Positions 8,879-17,435 of a DNA stretch of 64,000 bases are shown here, piece after piece. The notes beneath the pieces were generated by a model. The model was given only the letters and a program-made list of their open reading frames with translations. It was not told the DNA's origin and made no database searches. The stretch lies in assembly GCF_022180365.1 (NCBI RefSeq), contig NZ_BQKV01000027.1, positions 1 to 64,000 on the forward strand, read 5' to 3'. The first letter of the stretch is position 1, and the number at the start of each line of letters is the position of its first letter. Made by a program: the position numbers and the translations under genes. The DNA is from Faecalibacterium gallinarum. GTDB taxonomy: Bacteria > Bacillota > Clostridia > Oscillospirales > Ruminococcaceae.

Positions 8879-10003
8879 TTGCGTTTTTCCCCTTGTTTTC
8901 CGCGCCGCCAATTCCTTAAGTACGCCGGCGTTTCTTCTCTGGCGACGGTCTCCGGCAGCCTTTTGACCGGTTGTGCCTCCCACCCCGGCGGCGAGGAGGA
9001 TACTCCCTTTGGCATCCCTCAGCAGATCACCGCAGGCGGGCAGCTGCTGGCCACGGTGACCCTCGAGAGTCTGCGGACCGAGCCCATCGGCATCCGCATC
9101 AATGAAATCACCGAGCTGTTGGGCGCAGCGTTCCCCGACATTCCCTTCAACCCCAGCATCACAGGATTGACGGGGCTTGTCCGGGTGATGCCCCAGGCAA
9201 TGATTGAGAGCAGCGGCGGGCTTTTGCTGGTGCTGCCTTATTTTACCAACCGGCAGCTCCGTCTTGTGGTAGGGCGGCTGGCTGGCCCGGCTCTGCGCAA
9301 CAACCGCGACGCTCTGTGCGGGCAGCTCACAGCTCTTCTGAACGAACATGACCCCGAATTGCGGGCCCTGCTCCGGGACGCCATTGGCGGCATCCTGACC
9401 CCTTCGGCCCAGGAGCAGAACGAGCGGTTCCTGGACCGTCTGATAAAAAAGCTCCTTGACAGTCTTTCAGAAAATCAGCGACGCCAGCTGGTGGAGGCCA
9501 TCGTGGGCCTGCTGAAGGATCTTTTGGCCCAGACATCCGACACCGTGCACCTGCTGATGGTAAAAGGCAGCTTCGACGCCCGATCCGGCGCCAGCGACAT
9601 CGACGTCGGACTCCACGCTGCCGCCCTGGCCTATACCCTGTACGACGATGGGAGCGAGCCTCCGCTGCTGGCCGACCTGGTTCCGGCTGGGGAATCCCGG
9701 CTGGGCGCGCTCCCCCTGGGAGCGGGGCGGCGCTGGCGCTCCGCCACCCTACGCATCCTGCCCCGCCGACTGGCCCTGAGTCTCGACACAGCCACCCTTC
9801 TCCTGGGCTGGGATGAGATCTACCCCCTGGTGTTTGCCGCCGCCCGGATCTTGTTCGGCGAAAAAGCCGGCTGCCTGGCCGTCCCCCTCTATGACCTGGT
9901 GCTGAGCTCCTTTGACAGTCTCCAGTATCGGGTGGAAGAGCCGCCCGACGCCGTGCCCGCGGTCTTTCGGCTGCGCCGCCGCCACATCAGCAGCACCCTC
10001 TGA
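8879..10003 (+). CDS. Twin-arginine-signal lipoprotein, array member A (large form)
   Basis: Predicted exported lipoprotein of 374 aa, function unknown. The start is a TTG at 8879 with AGGAGG 6 nt upstream; this gives a short signal peptide with the twin-arginine motif FPRRQFLKY (Arg 9-10) and a lipobox LTGC (Cys32). The upstream ATG at 8834 has no ribosome site. The mature part has a mixed N-terminal segment and an alpha-helical central region. The C-terminal half resembles the next gene: LLMVKGSFDA here against ILMVQGVFDK there. It has its own promoter. Confidence 0.8.
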   Translation: MRFSPCFPRRQFLKYAGVSSLATVSGSLLTGCASHPGGEEDTPFGIPQQITAGGQLLATVTLESLRTEPIGIRINEITELLGAAFPDIPFNPSITGLTGLVRVMPQAMIESSGGLLLVLPYFTNRQLRLVVGRLAGPALRNNRDALCGQLTALLNEHDPELRALLRDAIGGILTPSAQEQNERFLDRLIKKLLDSLSENQRRQLVEAIVGLLKDLLAQTSDTVHLLMVKGSFDARSGASDIDVGLHAAALAYTLYDDGSEPPLLADLVPAGESRLGALPLGAGRRWRSATLRILPRRLALSLDTATLLLGWDEIYPLVFAAARILFGEKAGCLAVPLYDLVLSSFDSLQYRVEEPPDAVPAVFRLRRRHISSTL

Positions 10004-10067
10004 AAAGCGGGGCGGGGAGCGGGGAAGAACCAGTTTTCACAATTTTCATATTTGTGTAATTTTTGTG

Positions 10068-10096
10068 TTGACAGAGCCCAATCCTTTCAGTATAAT
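10068..10096 (+). promoter_or_regulatory. Promoter of lipoprotein gene B
   Basis: TTGACA (10068-10073), 17 nt, TATAAT (10091-10096): a full consensus promoter. Confidence 0.85.
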
Positions 10097-10164
10097 ATCG
10101 ACGGTCTGTATATTTTTTCGATTGGTGTGTTTCTTTCCAAGTTAAATCAGGAGGTATCCCCCCT

Positions 10165-11373
10165 ATGGCTTTGTCAATTTCGCGCCGCAGCTTCATGAAG
10201 TGTGTCGGCATCACCGCTTTCGCCACGGCCACCGGCACCCTGATGACGGGGTGCGCCCCTGCGTCCATTGTCGGCGGTTTTGGCGGGTCGATCTCACTTT
10301 CCGAAGACGGTGGTACTCCCCTCGCCAACATCTCCCTCACCGGCATGGACTGGTCCCCCTTCAACGTCAGTATCTCGGATATTGAGAGCGAGTTGGGCAT
10401 TGATCTTCCCGGCGTTGATTTCAATTTCTCAGGCATCAGCTCCGTGCTGGGTTTTGGTTGTGCTATGCCCAAGGGCCGGATTGAGAATACCTCCGATAAA
10501 ACCCTGGTCATTCTGCCCTATTTTACGGATGAAACGTTGGACGAAGTGTTCCAAAAACTGGTTTTGCCTCTGGTAAATGGTTATGACGAGGAGCTTGAAA
10601 CAAAGCTTTACTCCTACCTTTCTACGCCCTCTGTGGAGGAAACAGTTGCCAACGCCCTCCGTGATCTGCTCAAGCAGAAAGCTGCGGAAGTCGGTGAATG
10701 GCTGAAAATCATTGTAGACCTCTTAAGCAGTGACTTCACAAAAACTTTGGTGCAGAAGACCCTTCCTGAAGTCACTCTTAGAAATTATCTAACAAATGGT
10801 TCCCCTGAAATAAATATCTTTGGCAAGCGGTTCAAGATTTCGGGAATTCCTGAATGGAGCGACTCCATCCAGAAACCTATTCTCGAGGAAATTTGTAAAT
10901 TGATTGACAACAACCTTCTCCAGGTATCTGATATATTCCGCATCCTGATGGTTCAGGGTGTTTTTGACAAGCAGCTGAAAGAGAGCAAAACTGACCAGTT
11001 CCTCAACGCAGCGGCGGCTGGTTACACGCATCTGCGGGCAAATACCCCGCTTATGGTAAACACCATCGATGTTGGCGGCGCCAAGGCGGGCGTTTTGGGT
11101 TTCCCGGCATACCGCAACTGGACTTCGCTGGATATGCATTTTACCTCTCGGAAGCTCGCACTTTCTTTGGAAAAAGGCTACTCTCTCTCTTGGGAAACGG
11201 TTGCTCCGCTCGTAATCGAAGCAGTCATCTATCTCATTCACGGAGGAGTCAATCGCTTTGCCGGTCCTCTTGTCGATGTTATTACAGAAAACGGTTTGCT
11301 TGAAAAGATGAACTTCTCCGTTGAGGGCGTCACCGCTCACACTACCGTTTCTTTCAATGAAGCTACGTTCTAA
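10165..11373 (+). CDS. Twin-arginine-signal lipoprotein, array member B (large form)
   Basis: A 402-aa paralogue of the preceding gene. The signal peptide has ISRRSFMK (Arg 7-8) and lipobox MTGC (Cys30). SRRxFxK is the canonical Tat motif. The mature protein begins with a beta-rich stretch, then a charged helical region (about 120-250), then a segment shared with A, including RKLALSLEKG here and RRLALSLDTA there. RBS AGGAGG. It is more AT-rich than the flanking core genes. Function unknown; the location is inferred to be the outer face of the membrane. Confidence 0.82.
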   Translation: MALSISRRSFMKCVGITAFATATGTLMTGCAPASIVGGFGGSISLSEDGGTPLANISLTGMDWSPFNVSISDIESELGIDLPGVDFNFSGISSVLGFGCAMPKGRIENTSDKTLVILPYFTDETLDEVFQKLVLPLVNGYDEELETKLYSYLSTPSVEETVANALRDLLKQKAAEVGEWLKIIVDLLSSDFTKTLVQKTLPEVTLRNYLTNGSPEINIFGKRFKISGIPEWSDSIQKPILEEICKLIDNNLLQVSDIFRILMVQGVFDKQLKESKTDQFLNAAAAGYTHLRANTPLMVNTIDVGGAKAGVLGFPAYRNWTSLDMHFTSRKLALSLEKGYSLSWETVAPLVIEAVIYLIHGGVNRFAGPLVDVITENGLLEKMNFSVEGVTAHTTVSFNEATF

Positions 11374-11423
11374 ACGTGCCTGCACCAGCGGCTCTTTAGG
11401 TGCTGCTACAAGGAGGTTTTGTT

Positions 11424-11939
11424 ATGTCAAAGAATTTCTCTCGCCGCGCCTTTCTGAAAGGCGCTGCCGCCCTGTCTCTGGCTGCTGCATCTGCCACTCT
11501 GCTGACCGGCTGCTCGCTGGACGATGTGGCTAATCTCTTTGGCCCGCAAAAAGGAGTGCTCACCGACGGAGATTTCTCCTGCTTTATAACCTTAAAAGGC
11601 TGCCAGTATAACCCTTATTATGTTACTCTCAGCCCCCAGCTGGAAGTTAAGTCTCAGTTTGTCGACCCAGTGGAGCTTGCTACCACACCCGACAGTAGCA
11701 AAGCTTATCAGATCATTCCCACCTTTACATATATTGGCAGCGACCAGCCCCTTACTTTTGAAATCGGCCGTGGTTTTGAGAATGATCCCGTTGCCCCCGG
11801 CGAAACACAAACCGGTTACCTTGTGGTTGCAGTTGACCCGTCTGCCCAGTGGACTGGCGTAGTTCTGACTTTGACGCTCTATAAGAACGGCGATCCCAGC
11901 ACTACAAGCAAAGCGATCAAATTTACTTTGAAAAAGTAA
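11424..11939 (+). CDS. Twin-arginine-signal lipoprotein, array member C (small form)
   Basis: A 171-aa protein with FSRRAFLKG (Arg 7-8) and lipobox LTGC (Cys30). The mature part of about 140 residues is rich in alternating hydrophobic/polar strands and ends in LTLTLYKNGDPSTTSKAIKF, the pattern of a small beta-sandwich domain. ATG at 11424 follows AAGGAGG. It lies 50 nt after gene B with no separate promoter seen, so it may be co-transcribed with B. A terminator follows at 11982. Confidence 0.82.
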   Translation: MSKNFSRRAFLKGAAALSLAAASATLLTGCSLDDVANLFGPQKGVLTDGDFSCFITLKGCQYNPYYVTLSPQLEVKSQFVDPVELATTPDSSKAYQIIPTFTYIGSDQPLTFEIGRGFENDPVAPGETQTGYLVVAVDPSAQWTGVVLTLTLYKNGDPSTTSKAIKFTLKK

Positions 11940-11981
11940 ATTTGATAACTGGAAAAGCGATCTTTCATGTAAACACACTTT

Positions 11982-12019
11982 GCCGCCCACCCGTCTTTGT
12001 GCAGGGAGGGCGGCTTTTT
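11982..12019 (+). terminator. Terminator after lipoprotein gene C
   Basis: The hairpin GCCGCCC / GGGCGGC is followed by CTTTTTC. Confidence 0.75.
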
Positions 12020-12086
12020 CACCCAAAATTTGTAATTTTTGTAAAACCTGTACTACAACACCCCGTTTTTTTCTTCGGCCCGTCCC

Positions 12087-12115
12087 TTGACAAATCCTCC
12101 CAGTTCGTATAGAAT
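12087..12115 (+). promoter_or_regulatory. Promoter of lipoprotein gene D
   Basis: TTGACA (12087-12092), 17 nt, TAGAAT (12110-12115). Confidence 0.75.
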
Positions 12116-12191
12116 CAGGGCATACCGATAGCACCATCCTGGTGCAAACCGTTGCCCCCAGCTTGGGGCGCACTTATAAGGAGGCTCTGTT

Positions 12192-12713
12192 ATGTCTATG
12201 AATATCTCTCGTCGCTCTTTCATGAAAGGCGCCGCTGCTGCTTCTCTGGCTGTCGCTGCTTCCACCATGCTGACCGGCTGCGATATGCCCGATCTGGGCG
12301 GCATTTTCGGCGGCACCCGCACCAAGACCATTAAGCTTAAGGATGGCCAGACCGTTAACATTGCTCTGACCGGCTACAGCTATGACAGCTGGTTCTATCA
12401 GGCTCGTACGGAGTTTAAGATCGTAAATAACCTCAGTGGCGACCTCAAGATCTCCGATAGTACGTCGGGCATTACTGGCTATACTCTGGTTGTCGGGTAT
12501 GACTCTTATGGTGATAACGGCGTAGTTACCGGTTTCGAAACTAGCAAGAGCGGCTTGATTGGTAAGACCATCGCAGCCGATGGTGACTTGACCGATAAGC
12601 TGACTCTCAATCTGAAAGCCAAGGGCGAGTGGTCCAAGGTCAAGCTGATCTTTACCGTTTATGACGCCACTGGTGCCGTTAGTGATCCCGTGGAGTTCTC
12701 CTTCGAGAACTAA
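12192..12713 (+). CDS. Twin-arginine-signal lipoprotein, array member D (small form)
   Basis: A 173-aa protein with ISRRSFMKG (Arg 7-8) and lipobox LTGC (Cys30). The mature domain reads as a beta-sandwich: a TVNIALTGYSYDS strand, then FKIVNNLSGDL, and a C-terminal SKVKLIFTVYD strand. This order (tail, ligand-like loop, W/V-rich terminal strand) recurs in C to H. RBS AAGGAGG. Transcribed alone: it has its own promoter and a strong terminator at 12740. Confidence 0.82.
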   Translation: MSMNISRRSFMKGAAAASLAVAASTMLTGCDMPDLGGIFGGTRTKTIKLKDGQTVNIALTGYSYDSWFYQARTEFKIVNNLSGDLKISDSTSGITGYTLVVGYDSYGDNGVVTGFETSKSGLIGKTIAADGDLTDKLTLNLKAKGEWSKVKLIFTVYDATGAVSDPVEFSFEN

Positions 12714-12739
12714 TTTTTATAGCACCAAATTTCTCTTTA

Positions 12740-12771
12740 CCCGCCCTGCACCCGCAGGGCGGGCTTTTTTT
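12740..12771 (+). terminator. Terminator after lipoprotein gene D
   Basis: The hairpin CCCGCCCTGC / GCAGGGCGGG is followed by a T run. The 30 nt from 12741 recur exactly at 14133. Confidence 0.9.
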
Positions 12772-12849
12772 GCTAAAAACACCTTTGTTATTTCTATGCA
12801 CAATTTCACCCCATAAACCCAGCCATTCTTTAAAATTATTTCACTTCTA

Positions 12850-12878
12850 TTGACTTTTTTGTGTATTTAGAATAATTT
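12850..12878 (+). promoter_or_regulatory. Candidate promoter of lipoprotein gene E
   Basis: TTGACT (12850-12855), 17 nt, TAATTT (12873-12878) in an AT-rich spacer. Confidence 0.55.
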
Positions 12879-12930
12879 AATTATATCACCGCACATTTTT
12901 TAACAAAATAAAACTTGAGGAGGATTGTCT

Positions 12931-13503
12931 ATGTCAAACATCACACGCCGCGGTTTTGTAAAATGCGTCGCCGCCTTAACCGCCTCCGCTGCCGCCTCGT
13001 CACTTTTGACTGGGTGCAATTGCCCCGCTTCCTCGGTCATAAATCCCCCTGAACATTTTTCTCCTGAAACAAAGGTCCTTCAACTGGATGATCAATATTA
13101 TCTTGCGGTGTCCACTACATCCTACTCCCGCCAGCCCGATGGCAGACTCAAGCTTGATCTGACCATTGCCAACTATACAGAAGGAGCTATTGGTATTTTT
13201 GGTGCGAAATACCAGTTAATGAACTACTTTATGCTGGATGATATGGAAAGTCTATCCAACTTTTATGTTCAGCAATCATATATGTCGATAGAATTTTTTC
13301 AAGGTCAACTTCCCATTCCAGCCAACAGTGTTAAATCAGGCGAGCTAATTTTCCCCGACCCTGCAAGTTATGCCAAAGGAAATACTCCTGTTGACGAAAA
13401 GCTTAAGAACTGGAAAACGATAACTTTCATCTTGTACCTGATGGATACACAAACCTTCATGCCTATCGCTAAACAAATCGAGTTCTCTTTGCCTCATCTT
13501 TAA
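12931..13503 (+). CDS. Twin-arginine-signal lipoprotein, array member E (small form)
   Basis: A 190-aa protein. The signal has ITRRGFVK (Arg 6-7) and lipobox LTGC (Cys29). Start ATG at 12931 lies 8 nt after GAGGAGG; a TTG two codons earlier is less likely. The mature domain has DGRLKLDLTIANYTEGAIGI followed by an aromatic-rich loop, then a W-containing last strand (KNWKTITFILYLMD). Clearly AT-rich. It forms a two-gene unit with F, 45 nt downstream. Confidence 0.82.
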   Translation: MSNITRRGFVKCVAALTASAAASSLLTGCNCPASSVINPPEHFSPETKVLQLDDQYYLAVSTTSYSRQPDGRLKLDLTIANYTEGAIGIFGAKYQLMNYFMLDDMESLSNFYVQQSYMSIEFFQGQLPIPANSVKSGELIFPDPASYAKGNTPVDEKLKNWKTITFILYLMDTQTFMPIAKQIEFSLPHL

Positions 13504-13548
13504 GTTAACCTTCATTTATTTTGAATACCAACTAAGGGAGAGACAACT

Positions 13549-14112
13549 ATGGAAAATATTTCTCGTCGCATTTTACTTAAAAGTATTACAGCCGCCACTC
13601 TAACCGTGGCTGCCTCTGTTGTTTTAACCGGGTGCTGCACCCCGTCCATCCCTTCAGGTTTTTGCCCCGAAACACAGACCCTTTCCGTTCCAGAAGGAAC
13701 TATGACAGTTTCTACCACCAAATTCTATAAAAACACAGAAGGGAATCTGGTTTTGGGTTTAAGTGTAAAAAATGATGTTGGAATGAGCATTCCCACCGGC
13801 ACCCGATATCTGTGGAAAGTAGATTATACCTTCGATCACGACAAAGCATTCTCTGACGCATATCGACAGTACGCTTATTATTCAGGCAATTCCCCCAGCT
13901 GGTCTGTCACTTCTTTTCCGGCCGGCCAGCAAACTGAAACCGAATTAACCTTAGCAGACCCTTCTTCCCTCGTAAATCTCGTCTCTGATCCACTGTCCCG
14001 TAGTCGGTTTGAAAATTGGTCCAGCTTTTCTTTGACCGTTATTTTAGAAAGCCAGGGTACCGGCTTACCCTCGATTTCAGAAGAAATACGGTTTGATTTC
14101 TCTCGCCCCTGA
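13549..14112 (+). CDS. Twin-arginine-signal lipoprotein, array member F (small form)
   Basis: A 187-aa protein with ISRRILLKS (Arg 6-7) and lipobox LTGC (Cys29). The domain pattern matches E: CPETQTLSVPEG, then GNLVLGLSVKND, then a tyrosine-rich loop (YRQYAYYSGNSPSW), then FENWSSFSLTVILES. RBS GGGAGAG. It is followed by the terminator at 14133. E and F look like a tandem duplication. Confidence 0.82.
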   Translation: MENISRRILLKSITAATLTVAASVVLTGCCTPSIPSGFCPETQTLSVPEGTMTVSTTKFYKNTEGNLVLGLSVKNDVGMSIPTGTRYLWKVDYTFDHDKAFSDAYRQYAYYSGNSPSWSVTSFPAGQQTETELTLADPSSLVNLVSDPLSRSRFENWSSFSLTVILESQGTGLPSISEEIRFDFSRP

Positions 14113-14132
14113 CAACCCTTTCTTCAGAGTAT

Positions 14133-14162
14133 CCGCCCTGCACCCGCAGGGCGGGCTTTTTT
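14133..14162 (+). terminator. Terminator after lipoprotein gene F
   Basis: The hairpin CCGCCCTGC / GCAGGGCGG is followed by a T run. It is identical over 30 nt to the terminator at 12741-12770. Confidence 0.9.
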
Positions 14163-14183
14163 GTCGTATCAGCTCCCTTTTCC

Positions 14184-14212
14184 TTGACAAATTTGACCAT
14201 TTGGGGTACCAT
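14184..14212 (+). promoter_or_regulatory. Promoter of lipoprotein gene G
   Basis: TTGACA (14184-14189), 17 nt, TACCAT (14207-14212). Confidence 0.7.
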
Positions 14213-14265
14213 AAATGTAAGATGGTGTACTGTCTGCTGCACCGGAAAGGGGGTCAGGGGAGAGG

Positions 14266-14826
14266 ATGAATCAAAAGATGACGCGGCGTGTTTTTTTGCG
14301 GAGAACCGCCGCATGTTCTGTTGTTTTGGCCGCCTGGGCCCTGGGCGGCTGCTCCCGGAACATTCCCGTGACTTATGTGCTGCCGGACGGAGAGCGAGCC
14401 ATCGGCGGCGGAGTGTTCCAAACCCAGACTCTACGGGTGGATAGTCGGACCTGTACTCTGCGGGTAACCGACTGTTCTGTGGATAATCAGCGGAATTTGA
14501 TTGTTGTTTCCCTGACCGTGGTGAACGATCTGGAGTTTGCCCTCTGCTTTAACAATCGGGGAACTGCCGCCACCCGGAAGGGCCAGCTGAGCCTGTCCGC
14601 TCACACCGATGGCAGTCCTTCGGAAGTCACCGTGTTGAGCAGTGCAGACGGCGGATTGGCCGGGGCTACCGACAACTTATCGGGCCGAATGGTGGAAGCA
14701 GGCAGCAGCGCCCAAGGAAAATTCTATCTTCGGGCAGATAATCCGAGCTGGGCCTCCCTGACCTTGGCCGTCCAGATGAACGACGGCGCCGGGCTGAAAC
14801 AAGCCGTTTTCTGCCTGAGCCGCTAA
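14266..14826 (+). CDS. Twin-arginine-signal lipoprotein, array member G (small form)
   Basis: A 186-aa protein with MTRRVFLRR (Arg 7-8) and lipobox LGGC (Cys29). The mature domain has FQTQTLRVDSRT, RNLIVVSLTVVNDLEF and a last strand WASLTLAVQMND; this closely parallels the distant member at 57068 (QTKTLTVSEG, VLSLKLQNEL, ARADGSPAQI against SAHTDGSPSEV). GC content is back to the core level. It has its own promoter and a bidirectional terminator. Confidence 0.82.
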   Translation: MNQKMTRRVFLRRTAACSVVLAAWALGGCSRNIPVTYVLPDGERAIGGGVFQTQTLRVDSRTCTLRVTDCSVDNQRNLIVVSLTVVNDLEFALCFNNRGTAATRKGQLSLSAHTDGSPSEVTVLSSADGGLAGATDNLSGRMVEAGSSAQGKFYLRADNPSWASLTLAVQMNDGAGLKQAVFCLSR

Positions 14827-14838
14827 ACCATTAAAACA

Positions 14839-14890
14839 TAAAAACCCTGTCTGCCTCGTTGCTAAAACCGGGGCGGACAGGGTTTTCTTT
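14839..14890. terminator. Bidirectional terminator
   Basis: Long hairpin AAAACCCTGTCTGCC / GGCGGACAGGGTTTT between convergent genes, with A and T runs on either side. Confidence 0.88.
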
Positions 14891-14919
14891 TATTCTTTTG
14901 GGGCTGATCCCCGTCGCTT

Positions 14920-15987
14920 TTACGGGGTGCTCAACTTTGCACCCGAAGCATCGGTGAGAATCAGCTGCTGGCCGGGCAGACTGCCCAGCAACGCGATGTA
15001 ACTGCGGCCCGGCTGGATGGAGATGGCCTTGCCTCCGGAGTTGTAGATACTGAGGGTGGTATCCACCCCCTGGGTCCAGAGGATATTCCAGGCCTGGCCG
15101 CCGCTGAGATAGTAGCCGCCGCCCATGGTCAGATCATAGCCCCAGGTATGGCCATCGTCCCGCAGGGTGGGGGCGCTATACAGTACCAAAACGTTATCAA
15201 AGGCCGCTTGCTCGCCGGTATTGGCGTCAATGCGGGGGGCACCACCGGCATCGGCCATTCGGTAGACTCCGGCCTCGGCATCATAGGTAAATCCGGTGGC
15301 CGCCGTCTCAGAGAATTGTACCTCTATGCCAGCAACTCCTTCGGTTCCCGGCTCGCTCACCTCGCCGAAAGGCAGCAGAGCAGGCAGGGGAGCGGGCTCG
15401 GTGTCCAGAGCTTCGGACTGGGTCTGAGGGTCAATTTCCAGCCCGGCCAGAACACTGCTTAAACGACTGCCGCTGGTATACCAGGACAGGGCGTCCGGCT
15501 GGCCCCAAGCCCCCTCATAATAGAAAGCCGAGACCCCTACTTCCAGGGCGTCCACTGCACGCACGCCATATTCATCCAACAGGTTGCCCGCGTAGACCCC
15601 CGCTCCCCGCTGGACGGGGAGCACCTGTTGGGCCGCCAGCAGCTGCCAATAGAGGTCCTGGCCGGCAGCCACAGGCCCTACTTCGGGCACCGCTTCCACC
15701 GACGGCCAGACCAGGCAGAGGCTGGAGGATGTCTCCCCCTCGGTCAGGGCTTCCAGCACCAGGGAGGCATCGCCGATCCCCCGCAGATTGGCCCCGGCGT
15801 CACTCTGGACTGTCACGGCCGCCGGGCACCGGTCGGTCCATATAGCGGCCTGACCGGTCAGAGGATCCAGTGCGGCGGCGGGGGCGTCGGATGCGCCGGG
15901 CAGAGAGGGCAGACTGCACCCCACCAGCACCACCAGCGCCAGCCCGGCCAGAGCCAGGGCCGCCGCACAGAGCTTATTGTGTTTCAT
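14920..15987 (-). CDS. DUF3048-type (YerB-like) lipoprotein
   Basis: A 355-aa predicted lipoprotein: signal peptide with lipobox LVGC (Cys24) and no twin arginine. The body follows DUF3048 layout: ALDPLTGQAA, then AIWTDRCPAAVTVQSDAGAN, then VWPSVEAVPEVGPVAAGQDLY, which parallels the next gene's VDAIPEVGPIRSGRDQF. The last third has the VLVLYSAPTLRDDGHTWGYDLT block. YerB proteins are surface lipoproteins of uncertain function. It lies 21 nt downstream of the second DUF3048 gene, in one operon. Confidence 0.82.
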   Translation of the reverse strand: MKHNKLCAAALALAGLALVVLVGCSLPSLPGASDAPAAALDPLTGQAAIWTDRCPAAVTVQSDAGANLRGIGDASLVLEALTEGETSSSLCLVWPSVEAVPEVGPVAAGQDLYWQLLAAQQVLPVQRGAGVYAGNLLDEYGVRAVDALEVGVSAFYYEGAWGQPDALSWYTSGSRLSSVLAGLEIDPQTQSEALDTEPAPLPALLPFGEVSEPGTEGVAGIEVQFSETAATGFTYDAEAGVYRMADAGGAPRIDANTGEQAAFDNVLVLYSAPTLRDDGHTWGYDLTMGGGYYLSGGQAWNILWTQGVDTTLSIYNSGGKAISIQPGRSYIALLGSLPGQQLILTDASGAKLSTP

Positions 15988-16008
15988 TGGTTCACCTTCC
16001 CGCCTGCA

Positions 16009-17217
16009 TCAGACGCTGCCATAATCAAAATGATCCAGCGCGTCCACGTCCACCACAGCCAGGTAAGTTTTGCCCCGGTTAAACACCACCTGATCAGCCC
16101 CGTTCCAGACCGTCAGGGGCTGATCGGGAGCGGGTTTCTGCCACTGGCAGGCCAGCACTCGGCCGCGGGTGAAGTACCAGGCAGCCCCGCCCCCTGCATA
16201 CTCGACACACTGGACGTCGGCGGAGTCGCCAGGGTAGGCTGCAATGGGCGCGAAGCAGACCAGCAGGTTGGCGAAGGCCAGCTGCTGGCCATTCAGCTCA
16301 TCCACAGCCGCCTCGAAAGTTTTGGTCCGGGCGCTGTACATCTGCATGGTGTAGACCCGGTCGCTTCGGTCATAGGCAAATTTGCTCTGGTAGTTGGCCG
16401 AGTGATACACCAGAATATTCTCAGCCTCGGGGCAGTCGGTCATAGGGTTGATCTCCCCCTTGCGGTAGTCGGTAAAGGGGAAGAAGGTGGCATCATAGGC
16501 ATAATTCAGCCCGATGCCGGCATTTTCCGCGGCCTGGCGGATCTCCGGCCCTGAGGTAAACTCGGTGTGCTCATAGGCCACTACGCCGCCCCGGCTGTCC
16601 CGGTGGGCTACATGGGGATGAGTGGGGGTGCTAAAGTAGCTCTTGCCGCCGATGTTCAGGTCCCAGTAGTTCCACTGTTTGATGTACTGGGTGCAGAAAA
16701 TACTCTCGCCATCGTGGTAATAGAGACCCTGCCAGGGCATCAGCAGCTGGAGGAACTGATCCCGCCCGGAACGGATGGGCCCCACCTCAGGGATGGCGTC
16801 CACATTGCTGTACAGAGCGCAGAACCGGGAGATGTTGCCCTCCACCCGGCTCTCGATCAGCATCCCGGCATCGGACAGACCCCGCTGGGGTCGGGCGTTC
16901 TGGCGGGTGCTGTTGGAGATATTGTTGACCATGATACCGACAATCCGGGTATCGGCCGATCGGGCTTCGCCGGTGAGGGGGTCGGCCAGATAGGGGGGCA
17001 GGGCAGGCGCACTGGATGCGGCCGACGAAGATGCGGCCGAGGACGCCGCGCCGGAGGACGCCGCGCTGGAGGCCCCTTCTTCCATGCCCAGCAGGCGGCG
17101 GAGCCACGCCGGCCAGCCGGAACCCAGGGCGGCGCTGCGGGCGCTGCACCCAGCCAGCAAGAACCCGGTGGCCAGTACCCCCGAGCCGCGCAGAATCTGA
17201 CGGCGTGTTAGCTTCAT
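16009..17217 (-). CDS. DUF3048-type (YerB-like) lipoprotein with twin-arginine signal
   Basis: A 402-aa protein, first gene of a two-gene operon with its paralogue. The signal has LTRRQILRG (Arg 5-6) and lipobox LAGC (Cys24), then a Ser/Ala-rich linker (about residues 50-75) as in many surface proteins. The DUF3048 core starts at YLADPLTGEARS and includes the PEVGPIRSGRDQF motif and VLVCFAPIAAYPGDSADVQ. Promoter: TTTACA (17317-17322), 17 nt, TACAAT (17294-17299) on the minus strand. Function unknown. Confidence 0.85.
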   Translation of the reverse strand: MKLTRRQILRGSGVLATGFLLAGCSARSAALGSGWPAWLRRLLGMEEGASSAASSGAASSAASSSAASSAPALPPYLADPLTGEARSADTRIVGIMVNNISNSTRQNARPQRGLSDAGMLIESRVEGNISRFCALYSNVDAIPEVGPIRSGRDQFLQLLMPWQGLYYHDGESIFCTQYIKQWNYWDLNIGGKSYFSTPTHPHVAHRDSRGGVVAYEHTEFTSGPEIRQAAENAGIGLNYAYDATFFPFTDYRKGEINPMTDCPEAENILVYHSANYQSKFAYDRSDRVYTMQMYSARTKTFEAAVDELNGQQLAFANLLVCFAPIAAYPGDSADVQCVEYAGGGAAWYFTRGRVLACQWQKPAPDQPLTVWNGADQVVFNRGKTYLAVVDVDALDHFDYGSV

Positions 17218-17293
17218 GTGCGATCCTCTCCTTTTCAGCAGGCCCGCGCGCAGGGCGCAATGGGGCCTGGTTTATGGCTGTATCTTGCCTCTG

Positions 17294-17322
17294 ATTGTAG
17301 CGGTTTGACGCTCATTTGTAAA
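17294..17322 (-). promoter_or_regulatory. Promoter of the DUF3048 operon
   Basis: Minus-strand TTTACA (17317-17322), 17 nt, TACAAT (17294-17299). Confidence 0.65.
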
Positions 17323-17374
17323 GAGGCAGTTGCTGCCAAAGTCCCCCCGACCACCGAAAATTTCACATTTCCTC

Positions 17375-17403
17375 TTGCTTTTTTGTTCCGGTTATGCTAC
17401 AAT
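17375..17403 (+). promoter_or_regulatory. Promoter of tRNA-Lys
   Basis: TTGCTT (17375-17380), 17 nt, TACAAT (17398-17403), 32 nt before the mature tRNA. Confidence 0.7.
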
Positions 17404-17435
17404 TACTGGGCGGCATAGTTGCCGTGTGTTTATTT

